Source: Streptomyces sp. WM6386 (GTDB taxonomy: Bacteria > Actinomycetota > Actinomycetes > Streptomycetales > Streptomycetaceae). Taken from it: a DNA stretch of 64,000 nucleotides. A program made the translations under genes and the position numbers. A model generated the notes under the pieces. It saw only the letters and a program-made list of their open reading frames with translations. It was not told the DNA's origin and made no database searches. Below, one piece after another: positions 1 to 8,600 of the stretch (position 1 is its first letter; each line of letters begins with the position of its first letter). Where the stretch lies: NCBI RefSeq assembly GCF_000972385.1, contig NZ_JXTE01000002.1, positions 1 through 64,000 of the forward strand, given 5' to 3'.

Positions 1-314
1 CTCCTGACCCGACCCCGCCCCCGACCCGCCAGCCGACACCCCACGCACCCCGGATGCCCGTCGCGCGCCGAGCTGTCCCGCACCCGCATCCCCCACTCCT
101 CCCGGGGCCGGCGCCCCGGCGGCTTGCCCCAGCCGGTGAGGTGCAGGGTCCAGGTGACGAGGACACTCACCACGACGATGGCGAGCCCGCTCGCCAGCAC
201 CGGGGCGGACACCATGATCATCCCGAGCCCCAGAACGGCCGATCCGACGATGGCCACGGCGAATCCGGTCCACCCCGCGACCGTGTGCCCCTCGTCATAC
301 TGGTGCGCACTCAA
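1..314 (-). CDS. small membrane protein, HGxxPAAW-like (3' end outside window)
   Basis: The reverse strand reads from a TTG start preceded by GGGAGG at 8 bases and runs off the left edge after about 104 codons. The product opens with SAHQYDEGHTVAGWTG, close to the HGHTPAAWTG signature of a small actinobacterial membrane protein family. Two hydrophobic segments follow (about residues 16-35 and 40-58), then a basic, Pro/Arg-rich tail. The role of the family is unknown; homologues often sit near tryptophan biosynthesis genes. The TTG start rests on the ribosome binding site alone. A start further downstream is possible. Confidence 0.6.
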   Translation of the reverse strand, partial: MSAHQYDEGHTVAGWTGFAVAIVGSAVLGLGMIMVSAPVLASGLAIVVVSVLVTWTLHLTGWGKPPGRRPREEWGMRVRDSSARDGHPGCVGCRLAGRGRGRVR

Positions 315-403
315 CGTTCTCGCCTCCCGCTCACAGCAACAGAACATCTCACGACGTAAGAAATTTAGCACCGAAACCTCTCACAATCTAAGGTAATCAG
401 CAG

Positions 404-886
404 ATGCAAGCCGAGCCCCGCCCCGCCACCACCCCGGCCCAGGCGTTGTCGTCGATGGACTCCCTCATCGCGGCGCATCTGCTCGGCCAGCAGGAGATGG
501 CCCAGCGGCTGGGCCTGAACGTCACCGATCTCCTCTGCTTCGGCTGTGTCCTGAAGGCCGGCGAGGCCCTGCTCACCGCGGGCGACCTCGCGGAGCACGC
601 CCATGTCACGACGGGCGCGATGACCGGCATCCTCAACCGTCTCGAACGCGGCGGCTTCATCACCCGCCGACCCGACCCCGACGACCGCCGCCGGGTCCGC
701 GTCGCCGCCGTCCCGGCCGCGGTCGCTCGCGTCGAGGCCCTCTACGGCCCCTACTACGCCCGCCTCAACACCCTCTTCGCCGACTACTCCGCGGACGAGA
801 TCGCCGTACTGAACGACTGGTTCACGCGCACGACGGGCCTGGCGCTGGAGTACATCGAGGAACTGCGGGACCAGGACGGCCAGTAG
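404..886 (+). CDS. MarR-family transcriptional regulator
   Basis: This 160-residue protein has the length and layout of a MarR dimer with one winged helix-turn-helix per chain. The N-terminal helices lead into a recognition region (about residues 60-85: LAEHAHVTTGAMTGILNRLE) and the wing with the family signature RRPDPDDRRRVRV. The C-terminal helices should form the dimer interface. MarR proteins usually repress nearby genes and release DNA on binding a small phenolic or similar ligand. The ligand cannot be read here. The divergent membrane gene (start 314) and the downstream GtrA-like gene are possible targets. The ATG is the first in-frame start after an A/T-rich leader. Confidence 0.85.
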   Translation: MQAEPRPATTPAQALSSMDSLIAAHLLGQQEMAQRLGLNVTDLLCFGCVLKAGEALLTAGDLAEHAHVTTGAMTGILNRLERGGFITRRPDPDDRRRVRVAAVPAAVARVEALYGPYYARLNTLFADYSADEIAVLNDWFTRTTGLALEYIEELRDQDGQ

Positions 887-1098
887 GGCCGTGAGCAGGG
901 CGGGTAGGGCCGGTCGGAGGGCGATGGTGGGGCTGGCTCCACCATGGGTTCGGTAGGGGACACCCTCGTTCCGGAGCGCGCGCGACGAGATCGTAGAACC
1001 ACGCTGATCCGGGCTGAAGCCGGGGTGAAACTCCACTGAAGCCGGTCCGGGGTCAGCGGTGGTCCGTCAGATTCGCGCCCGGCCCGGAAGGAACCGTC

Positions 1099-1593
1099 AT
1101 GGAGATGCAGCGCACAGAGGCCAAGCCGGTGGGCCCGCTCGCCTCCTTCGTCCGGTTCGTGGTGTGCGGCGGCGGGGTCGGGGTCCTGTCCAGCGCGGCG
1201 GTTCCGCTGCTGGCGCTGCTGATGCCCTGGGCGGCGGCGAACGCGGTGATCACGGTTGCGTCCACGATCCTCTGCACCGAACTGCACGCCCTGTTCACCT
1301 TCGGCACCGGCGGCCGCGCGGGTCTGCGCCGCCACGTCCAGTCGGCCGGTTCGGCGACCGCCGCCTACGTCGTGACCTGCACCGCGATGTTCGTCCTGCA
1401 CTCGGTGCAGTCCTCGCCGAGCCTGGTCCGGGAGCAGGCGGTCTACCTCGGCGCCTCCGGTCTCGCCGGGATCGGCCGGTTCCTGGTGCTGCGGCTGTTC
1501 GTCTTCGCCGGTCGCAAGGAGACCGCGGCCGCGGCGGTACGTCCCGTGCGCGGCAGCCGCGTCCACCACGGCGACCTGCTGCTCGCCCGCTAA
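1099..1593 (+). CDS. GtrA-like integral membrane protein
   Basis: The 164-residue product is dominated by four hydrophobic segments (roughly residues 12-35, 38-60, 80-105 and 112-135) and opens with a FVRFVVCGGG stretch, as in the GtrA/DPMS family. It also has the F/V-x-F-x-F-R/G-type loop ends seen there (LFVFAGRK near the end). Family members help translocate or dock lipid-linked sugars for cell-envelope glycosylation. The ATG follows GGAAGGAA by five bases. No glycosyltransferase lies next to it, so the substrate is open. A gap of about 210 bases separates it from the MarR gene and holds no other gene. Confidence 0.7.
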   Translation: MEMQRTEAKPVGPLASFVRFVVCGGGVGVLSSAAVPLLALLMPWAAANAVITVASTILCTELHALFTFGTGGRAGLRRHVQSAGSATAAYVVTCTAMFVLHSVQSSPSLVREQAVYLGASGLAGIGRFLVLRLFVFAGRKETAAAAVRPVRGSRVHHGDLLLAR

Positions 1594-1641
1594 CTCCTCG
1601 GCTCCGGGGCCCCGGGATCTCCCGGGGCCCCGCTCATGCGT

Positions 1642-2928
1642 TCAGGAGCCGTCGGCCCGGACCGCGTACACGTACCGCTTGTTGACGTACTCGCTGGCGT
1701 TCCAGATCACGGACTCGCTGTACGACCAGCCCGACGCACCGCTGCTGTGGTAGCTGAGGTCCTCGGAGCCGATGGCGAGGTCGGCGACGGTGCTCGTGCT
1801 GTTCGCGCCGGAGGTGAAGGTGCGCAGCGTGCCCGCGGTGGACTTGCCGGCGCTGACCGAGAGGTAGTGCTTGGTCTTGCGGGAGACGACGCCCTGGATC
1901 TTCTGCTGGGCGACGGTGACGGCCTCGGTCGCGGTCAGCGAACCCGGGTGCCGGTCGGTGTAGTCGAGCTCCCAGCGGACCACCTTGGGCACGGTGTTGG
2001 TGGGCTCGGTCGAGCCGAGGAAGGGGTCGCCCGGCTCGTCGTAGTCGACGACGCCGGAGAGCGAGTACTCGCCTATCACCAGGCTGTCGGGGGTGCTTGC
2101 GCGGTCGAGGCCTATCGCCGAGTAGCGCAGCCAGGTTCCCGCGTTGTCGTAGGCGTGGCTCTGCGGGAGGACGTACTTGTAGCCGTAGCCGTAGTACTGA
2201 CCGTCGGTGTGCAGACCGCACACGTCCTTCTCCGTGGTGGGGACGGTGAAGAGGGTGTTGAGGTCGAAGAGCCTCAGGCCCTTGTACGTGTCGACGACGT
2301 ACAGCAGGTTGCCGTACCACATGATGCCGCCGGCGTGTTTGCGGACGGGGTTGAAGGAGTACGCGCCCGTGCTGGTCCGCACCGGTTCGACCAGCAGTAT
2401 GTGCCGGTAGGTGGGCGCGGAGGGGGTGTTGTAGTCGACGAAGGTGAGCCGCATGCCCTTGTCGAGCGCGTAGTCGTCGTCGCCGTCCTCGTCGGGGTCG
2501 GTCTCGAAGTACCAGGAGACCAGGATGACCTTGTTGCTGCCGCCCTCGGGGTAGAGCCCGTTGCCGTAGGCGTCGGCGCTGGTGGTGATGCCCTGGGGTA
2601 TCCAGTAGGCGACCTCCTGGTCGTCGCCGTCCCAGGCGAAACCGGCCTGGAAGGCCTCGGACGTGCTGGGTGCGCTGCTGAGCACGTCGGCGCTGCGGTT
2701 GGTGTCGGCTATGACGGTGGTCGCGTCCACCTTGGTCAGACTGGCCGCCAACCCGGCTGCCAGGGCGGCGAATTCGCCGTGGCTGTTGTAGGAGCGGCTG
2801 GTCAGTGAGTACTGGCCGGCGTCGATGGTCGCGGCGTGCGCGGCGGTGGGGGCGAGCAGGCTGCCGGCGGCACCTACGAACGGTGCGGCGGCCATGCCCT
2901 TGATGATCGCTCTTCGCGTCATGGTCAT
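1642..2928 (-). CDS. Tat-exported secreted protein of unknown function
   Basis: The reading frame gives a 428-residue protein beginning MTMTRRAIIKG, a twin-arginine type signal, followed by a hydrophobic stretch and an AHA-A cleavage site near residue 32. The mature part is rich in Tyr, Asp, Thr and Ser with few Lys, typical of a folded extracellular protein. It contains repeated aromatic strand-like segments (for example GGIMWYGNLLYVVDTYKGL and LRLFDLNTLF), suggestive of a beta-rich, perhaps propeller-like fold. No catalytic motif is recognised. A longer reading adds 14 hydrophobic and basic residues (start 2970) but would bury the Tat motif, so the ATG at 2928 is preferred. A clear ribosome binding site is lacking. 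Confidence 0.65.
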   Translation of the reverse strand: MTMTRRAIIKGMAAAPFVGAAGSLLAPTAAHAATIDAGQYSLTSRSYNSHGEFAALAAGLAASLTKVDATTVIADTNRSADVLSSAPSTSEAFQAGFAWDGDDQEVAYWIPQGITTSADAYGNGLYPEGGSNKVILVSWYFETDPDEDGDDDYALDKGMRLTFVDYNTPSAPTYRHILLVEPVRTSTGAYSFNPVRKHAGGIMWYGNLLYVVDTYKGLRLFDLNTLFTVPTTEKDVCGLHTDGQYYGYGYKYVLPQSHAYDNAGTWLRYSAIGLDRASTPDSLVIGEYSLSGVVDYDEPGDPFLGSTEPTNTVPKVVRWELDYTDRHPGSLTATEAVTVAQQKIQGVVSRKTKHYLSVSAGKSTAGTLRTFTSGANSTSTVADLAIGSEDLSYHSSGASGWSYSESVIWNASEYVNKRYVYAVRADGS

Positions 2929-3363
2929 GACGCGAGAAAATATGCGGATTCGAACAGATAGCACAAGCACATACGTTCGTCACCAACGGGCAAGTGCAGC
3001 ACGCCACTTGCCCCGGAGCGCCCGATCCCGCCCGCCGATTGCGGTCGCCCTCGCGAACGGCCACCTGCTTGTGCCGGTCCGAACCTGGCCCGACCGACAC
3101 CGAGTTCGACCGCCTCGACTGACCTACCACGCCTGCGCGGCTTCCCGGGCGGCCGTTCTCGAGACCCGGTCGAGGGGGGCTAGCCGTTCCCTGGGGTACG
3201 GCTAGCTACACCCCCCACGCGGTAGGTCGCTCCATGGCGGCTGAAGGCCGACGGGGGCATCGTGGAAAGCAGAGGATCCGAGAGGCACAGACCCGAGGCA
3301 CAGCCCGAGGCACAGCCCGAGGCACAGCCCGAGGCACATCACACCTCCCCGGAAGGAAATCCG
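2929..3363. other. intergenic region with two perfect hairpins
   Basis: This 435-base gap separates the divergent secreted protein and small-protein genes. It holds two inverted repeats: GGGCAAGTG/CACTTGCCC (2988-3013, 9-bp stem, 8-base loop) and GCTAGCCGT/ACGGCTAGC (3179-3206, 9-bp stem, 10-base loop). Neither is followed by a T-run, so they are as likely to be operators as terminators. A short tandem repeat lies at its right end. No convincing coding region is seen. Confidence 0.5.
3282..3340 (+). repeat. 12-bp tandem repeat (GAGGCACAGCCC)
   Basis: The unit GAGGCACAGCCC occurs three times exactly (3295-3330), flanked on the left by a 13-base variant and on the right by a partial copy. If translated in the frame of the downstream gene it gives PEAQ repeats. 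That gene is better started at 3364 behind a good ribosome binding site, so the repeat is probably in the untranslated leader. Confidence 0.7.
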
Positions 3364-3570
3364 ATGCAGTCGCTGCCCTCCCCCGAGCCGAACACCACCG
3401 TGGCCGCCATGACCGAGAGCGCGCACGAGAGCGAACTCGCCCCGCTCCTCACCGCCTGGGACCAGGCCCACTCACCCGCGACCGACCCCGAGTGGCGCCA
3501 CCTCCTGGACGAACTGGCCCACCCCCGCACCACCGAGGCGTTCCACCGCCTGGCGGGAGCCACGGCTTGA
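3364..3570 (+). CDS. small conserved-looking hypothetical protein
   Basis: The 68-residue product starts at an ATG five bases after GGAAGGAA. It has an N-terminal Ser/Pro/Thr segment, then a compact helical part (ELAPLLTAWDQAHSP and DPEWRHLLDELAHPRT), rich in Glu, His and Leu. No motif identifies its function. Codon use is typical of the chromosome, with strong third-position G/C, and a good intrinsic terminator follows within 40 bases, which supports a real monocistronic gene. An upstream in-frame ATG at 3262 would add the PEAQ repeats but lacks a ribosome binding site. Confidence 0.6.
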   Translation: MQSLPSPEPNTTVAAMTESAHESELAPLLTAWDQAHSPATDPEWRHLLDELAHPRTTEAFHRLAGATA

Positions 3571-3605
3571 ACCCGCCCACTTCTTGCCGCCAGACCCAGA
3601 ACGCC

Positions 3606-3635
3606 AGAGGCCCCGGACATCACGCCGGGGCCTCT
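3606..3635. terminator. bidirectional terminator hairpin
   Basis: AGAGGCCCCGG and CCGGGGCCTCT form a perfect 11-bp stem with an 8-base loop between the convergent small gene (ends 3570) and lipoprotein gene (ends 3671). It can serve both strands. Confidence 0.8.
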
Positions 3636-3670
3636 TCTCGTATGTGCGGGTGCCTGTCCCCGTCCTTCTC

Positions 3671-4306
3671 CTACGCGGACTCCACGGTCAGCGTGTAGTC
3701 CACCCCCACCGAGAAGTCCTGCGACCGGCCGCGGATCTCCAGCGTGTGCTTCCCGCTCCGCAACGGGGGCAACTGGACCCAGAGGCCGCACCCGGTGGCC
3801 GTGAAGCGCTCGCCCGTGCCCGTGACGGGATTGCCGGCGACACCCTCCACGGAGATCGTCTCCCCACGGCTGGTCTCCGCGTCGATCTTCTCGCCGTCCA
3901 GGACCGCGGATCCCTCGGCCGTACTCATGAACTCCGCACAGTCCGCCGGGTCGGCGACCAGGTTCACCAAGGGGAACGCGAGCGGGACCCCGCCGGGAAC
4001 CGTGCAGGTGCGCTCGGCCTGAGTACCGAACGTGCCCGCCAGGAACCACACGTCCTTCGGCTGGTTACGTCCGCACGCGCGTCCGTCCTCGTCGGCGACC
4101 GGGTTCGTGGCTTCGGGCTCCGACGCCGCCCACGTCCACCACCGGCTCTGCAGCACCGCGGAGGACAGTCGGGCCGCTTCCGTCGTCTGCGTCCGCGCCC
4201 CCGTCCTCGCCGAGCCGTCCGATTCCCCGGCCGCGCTGCCGCCGCATCCCACCAGCACGGCCAGCATCACGCCGCCGAGCCCCGCCCTACCGATCCCACC
4301 GTTCAC
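3671..4306 (-). CDS. putative lipoprotein
   Basis: A GTG start at 4306 behind GGGAGGGG gives a 211-residue protein. Its N-terminus is a short signal ending in a lipobox (LAVLVGC, Cys near residue 21), so it should be lipid-anchored on the outer face of the membrane. The mature part has several Cys (for example DGRACGR, ERTCTVP and ADCAEF) that could form disulfides, and a beta-strand-rich C-terminal part (GKHTLEIRGRSQDF) like secreted actinomycete signal proteins. Function is not recognisable. It is monocistronic, with terminators on both sides. Confidence 0.7.
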   Translation of the reverse strand: MNGGIGRAGLGGVMLAVLVGCGGSAAGESDGSARTGARTQTTEAARLSSAVLQSRWWTWAASEPEATNPVADEDGRACGRNQPKDVWFLAGTFGTQAERTCTVPGGVPLAFPLVNLVADPADCAEFMSTAEGSAVLDGEKIDAETSRGETISVEGVAGNPVTGTGERFTATGCGLWVQLPPLRSGKHTLEIRGRSQDFSVGVDYTLTVESA

Positions 4307-4346
4307 CAGCACCCCTCCCGCACCGCGAACCCGCCCCCGACAACGC

Positions 4347-4376
4347 GAGAGGCCCCGGATCTCTCCGGGGCCTCTC
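4347..4376 (-). terminator. terminator of tRNA-Arg
   Basis: GAGAGGCCCCGG and CCGGGGCCTCTC form a perfect 12-bp stem just past the 3' end of the reverse-strand tRNA-Arg. The stem core GAGGCCCCGG is shared with the hairpin at 3606-3635. Confidence 0.75.
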
Positions 4377-4384
4377 ACTTCATG

Positions 4385-4457
4385 TGCACTCGGCAGGATT
4401 CGAACCTGCAACCTTCTGATCCGTAGTCAGATGCTCTATCCGTTAAGCTACGAGTGC
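4385..4457 (-). tRNA. tRNA-Arg (ACG)
   Basis: The reverse strand folds as a 73-nt tRNA: acceptor GCACTCG/CGAGTGC, anticodon stem TCTGA/TCAGA with loop CTACGGA (anticodon ACG), and a T-arm with loop TTCGAAT. The ACG anticodon, presumably A34-to-inosine edited, reads CGU/CGC/CGA arginine codons. CCA is not encoded. Confidence 0.95.
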
Positions 4458-4605
4458 TTGTTCTGTTTTCCCGCCGTTCCCTGCCCTTCCGGGCCGCTCG
4501 CGGCGACAGGAAGAACATTACATGACTGCCGCCGCCATGTGAAATCCGTTTGCCGTACCCATTGTGAGCTGCGGAAACGGCCTGATAGGGCCTTGGCGGC
4601 AACGA

Positions 4606-4636
4606 CGAAGCCCCGGCCGAAAGACCGGGGCTTCGT
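4606..4636 (-). terminator. terminator of tRNA-Ser (GCT)
   Basis: CGAAGCCCCGG and CCGGGGCTTCG form a strong hairpin about 10 bases past the 3' end of the reverse-strand tRNA-Ser. Confidence 0.75.
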
Positions 4637-4646
4637 GATCAAGCGC

Positions 4647-4736
4647 GGAGGCGGAGGGATTTGAACCCTCGATGGGATTTAAGTCCCAAACCGCATTAGC
4701 AGTGCGGCGCCATAGACCGGACTAGGCGACGCCTCC
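4647..4736 (-). tRNA. tRNA-Ser (GCT), copy 1
   Basis: The reverse strand folds as a 90-nt class II tRNA: acceptor GGAGGCG/CGCCTCC with discriminator G, anticodon stem CCGCA/TGCGG with loop CTGCTAA (anticodon GCT), a variable arm of about 20 bases, and T-stem GAGGG/CCCTC. It decodes AGC and AGU serine codons. A second, quite different tRNA-Ser(GCT) lies at 60191-60275. Confidence 0.93.
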
Positions 4737-4907
4737 AGCACAGCCATCCGCGCGAGCGCGAGTGGTGCGTCCAGATGATGACACAGTCGAGCGCGGTGTC
4801 ACCAATCGCCTCCCACGGTACTAGGCAGGCGGGCCGCAGGGCAAAGCCCCACCGACGGTGCGAGAGGGGTGGCGCAACCGGTCGGGGCGGGGCGCGTTAG
4901 TCAGGTC

Positions 4908-5369
4908 ATGCTCCAGTCCGCCCGGCTCGCCCGGCTCCTCGTCCTCGGCGCCTCCACTCTCGTCGCCGCCGGTTCCGTCACCGCCGCACCCGCCTCCGCC
5001 CACACCCTCATGCCCCCGCCCGCCCGCGACGACGACCGTGTCGGCGACCACCTCACCGTCACCGTGCGGAACGCGGGCGGTGCCAAGGACGGGACCTTCG
5101 AGCTGTACTGCCATCCCGGCGGCGGCACCCACCCCGACGCCGGCAGCGCGTGCGCCGCGCTCGACCGCGGTGCGCGCTGGGGCAGGGACACCTTCGCCCC
5201 CGTACCGGAGCGGAGCCTGTGCACCATGCAGTACGGCGGGCCGGCCACCGCGCATGTCACCGGGACCTGGGCCGGGCGGCCCGTCGACGCGAGGTACGAC
5301 CGGAGCGACGGTTGCCAGATCGGCCGTTGGGACCGGCTCGTTCCCGTGCTGCCCGACATGGGCCGGTAG
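4908..5369 (+). CDS. subtilisin-inhibitor-like (SSI family) secreted protein
   Basis: The 153-residue protein has a signal peptide (LLVLGASTLVAAGSV, cleavage after ASA near residue 31) and an SSI-like mature domain. The first disulfide region (ELYCHPGGGTHPDAGSACAAL) matches the family pattern C-x-P-x-G-THP-x-AGSAC. The reactive loop reads SLCTMQYGG and the last Cys lies in SDGCQIG. SSI proteins inhibit extracellular serine proteases. The classical loop has Pro at P2 and Met at P1; here P2 is Thr and P1 Met, so the target may differ. A GTG at 4869 would extend the N-terminus, but the ATG at 4908 gives a normal signal peptide. Confidence 0.85.
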   Translation: MLQSARLARLLVLGASTLVAAGSVTAAPASAHTLMPPPARDDDRVGDHLTVTVRNAGGAKDGTFELYCHPGGGTHPDAGSACAALDRGARWGRDTFAPVPERSLCTMQYGGPATAHVTGTWAGRPVDARYDRSDGCQIGRWDRLVPVLPDMGR

Positions 5370-5550
5370 GCAGGAAGTACCTCGCACAGGCATTTCATGG
5401 CGGAAACAGGGCGTCCATTAAAGTCCTGCGGAAGTCCCGCGGGGGTATCGCGCAGGAGAAGCAGGTGGTCGCGCGTGCGGTCACACGTTCTACGTCACTT
5501 CGTCGTGCGACCTCCCTCTCATCCGGCGCCCCCGGCACAACCGGTGCCCT

Positions 5551-5556
5551 TAGACT
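5551..5556 (+). promoter_or_regulatory. candidate -10 box (TAGACT) upstream of hybrid sensor gene
   Basis: TAGACT matches the Streptomyces housekeeping -10 consensus and lies 81 bases before the GTG of the large sensor gene. The -35 region is not well defined, so the call is tentative. The rest of the gap 5370-5637 shows no gene. Confidence 0.3.
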
Positions 5557-5637
5557 CCCTCGCGTGACACGTCGCGGGCCGGTTGGCAAGATGGCCCGAG
5601 CGGTCGGCAAGGTGCGGTAACAGGGAGGAAGCGTCTC

Positions 5638-8600
5638 GTGAGCAGCAGGCCATCCCGAGGCGCTGCTCGCCTCGCAGCCATACTCGACGCGCTGCCCGAC
5701 GCGTTGGTCCTGGTCAACGCCAACGGGACCGTCGTGAACGCCAACACCATCGCCCTCGAGGCCTTCGAGGCGCCGGGTACGGCTCTGGTCGGGCGCGGGC
5801 TGCTCGATCTGCTGCCCGAGTTCGACTCCAAGCTGATCCCGGGGTCGATGCGGCGGCCGGACCACATGGATCCGCGGGGGCAGACCAAGCCGACGCGGAT
5901 GATCGCGCGCCGCACCGACGGGGCCGAGTTCCCGGTCGAGGTCACCAGCGCCAATCTCGAGAACGGCCAGCAGGCCTACGACAACTACGGCTACGGCAGC
6001 GACGAGCTGCTGATGCTCGTCGTCAGGGACCTCACCGGGACCGTCGACACCGAGGCCGAGCTGGCGCGTTCGCAGCGGCAGACCGAGATGATCCTGCGGG
6101 CCGCGTCCGAGGGGGTCGTCGGTACCGACACCGACGGGCGGATCGTCCTCGTCAACCCGGCCGCCGCCCAGATACTGGGCTACCGGGCCAGCGACCTCGG
6201 CGGCCGCGAGCTGCACGAACTCATGCTGCACTCCCGCGCGGACGGCACACCGTTCCCGTACGAGGAGTCCCCGCTCGCCGACACCCTGCGCTCCGGGCGC
6301 AAGCACCGGGTGCGCGGGCAGGTGGTGTGGTCGAAGAAGGGCGACAAGGTCTCCGTCGACCTGACGACCGCGCCGGTGCGGGACGGTGACCAGCTCGTCG
6401 GGGCTGTCATGACCTTCACCGACCGGCGGCCCTACGACCAGCTCGCCGAGGAGAAGGACGCCGCCGAGCAGCGGCACGCGCAGGAGCTGGAGCGGCTCGC
6501 CGAGGAGCACGCCTCCGAGCTGACCGCGCTGCGCCAGAAGCACATCACCGAGGTAGAGGGGCTCCAGGAGCAGCACGAGGAGGAACTCGCCGCGGGTGAG
6601 GAGCGGTACGCCTCGCTCGGGGAGCGGGAGAAGGACCGGTACGAGGCGCTCGCCGGGCGGCATGAACAGCTCCTCACCCTGCTCGGGGCCTCCCTGCGCG
6701 GGCCCCTCGACGAGCTGCGCCGCGAGCTGGCGGCTCTGGCCGCGGACGACGCCGGGCAGTTGTGGCCCGAGGCCAACCAGGTGCTGCATCACCTGTCCGC
6801 GGGGTACTCGCGGATCACCCAGCTCATCGACAACGTCCTCGCCTACCAGCGCCTCGACACCGGCACCGACGGCATCACACGGACGAAAGTGATGCTCGAC
6901 GCCGTCGTCGCGGCGGGCGTCGACGGGGCCGTGGAGCTCATCGGGCCGGGGCGCGTGCAGTTCGCCGTGCACGCCCCGCCCATCGAGGCCGAGGTCGACC
7001 CGCAGCTCCTCGCCCGGGCCCTCGCCCACCTCGTCGCGGACGTCGCCGGCGTCGACGCGACCGGCAACTCGCCCGTGTCGGCGGGCGGATACATGGACAA
7101 CACCGTCGTCGTGGCGGCGGCACAGCGCGGCGAGGTCGTACGCATCGAGGTGCGCGGGCCGTACGCCGGGGGAGACCCGGTGCACGAGCCGATCGTGCGC
7201 GGGATCGTGCGCGCCCATGGTGGTGTGCTGCAGACGCATGAAGTGCCGGGGATGAGTGGGAGCGCCTACGTCCTCGAAGTGCCCATCGGCGGTGGGGCGG
7301 GAGCCGTCGCGGCGGCCGGTCCGGCCGCGATCGAGCCGCCTGCCGGGACCGATGGCGGGGGCGGGCGGCGCCGGGCGCGGCGGTCGTCCGTCGACGCGTT
7401 CCTGGAGAGCGACGTGCCGGAGGCTTCCGGCATCGGCGCGGACCCCGACTCCGACGGGGCCGAGGGCACGCCCACCGGGCGTCGCAGAAGGCGTGCGGAG
7501 CAGGCTCCGGCCCTTCCGGCGCTGACCTCCGGTGTGGAGTCCGGGTCCGGTGGTACCGGGCGGCGGCGGGGCAGGCCGGCCGAGGGTGCCGGTGAGGACG
7601 TGGCCGACGGGGTCGATGCGGGCGTGTCCGAGGGTGCCGTCGTCACGGCCGCCGAGTACGCCGCGGGGACCGCCGCCATGGGAAGTGGGCTGGGCGGGAC
7701 CGTGCCGCCGCAGGGTGTGCCCGCGCCTGCCGAGGGTCACCGTGCTCGACAGGACTCCGGTGCGGGCCCGGGCTCCGGCGGTGAGCAGCACGCGCTGCCG
7801 CCCGCGCTGCCCGCGGTCGCGTCCGCCGAGCCCGCGGAGGGCGGCGGGACGCAGCCGACCGGACGTCGGCGCCGCGCCCTGGCCGCCGCGAACGAGCGGG
7901 CCGCCGCGCAGGAAGCCGCGCCCCGCGCGGTGTTCGCGCTGCCGCCCGCGGACGCGGACCGGGCCGAGGGCACCCCGGACGGGCCGGGCGGGCCGGGCAG
8001 GGCGCAACAGTCGGCGGCCGCGATCGGGCAGGCGCACGTTCCGGGGCAGGGACAGGGGCAGGGGCAGGGTGTGCCCATGCAGGCACCCGGCGCCCAGAGC
8101 GCCGTTCCCGGGCAGTTGCCGGGTCAGATCGCCGTGCCCGCACAGGTTCCGGTCCAGGCCGGGCTTCCCGGGCCGGTGCCCGGTGCGGCCGCCGTACCCG
8201 TGCAGGTGCCGGGTGCTCAGGTCGCGGTCCATGTCCCGGGGCAGGCCGTTCCCGCCGCCGGGCTCGTCGACGACGGTCGGCACGACGCCGTGCCGCACGA
8301 CCAGTCCGGCGACCACACCCCACCGCAGCCGCACCCCGCGTCCGCGCCCACGGGCCGGCGTCGACGGGCCGTGGGCGCGCCCGCGGAGGCCGGTGGGACA
8401 CCCGCGCAGGGGGTTCCGGCGCAGCAGGCCCAGCAGGCACAGCAGGTGATCGCCGGGCAGCAGACCGCTCAGCCGGTCCCCGCCCAGGCCGCCCGGCCCG
8501 CCGCCGTGCCCGCGCAGAACGCCACCGGTCAGACCGCGCTGCCCGCCCAGGCACCCTCCGGACACACCCTCGCAGGCCAGCCGCTCCCCGCCGAGGCCGC

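Noticed and set aside
3262..3363. N-terminal extension with PEAQ repeats for the small gene at 3364
   Set aside because: No ribosome binding site precedes it, whereas GGAAGGAA precedes the ATG at 3364. The repeat may be untranslated.
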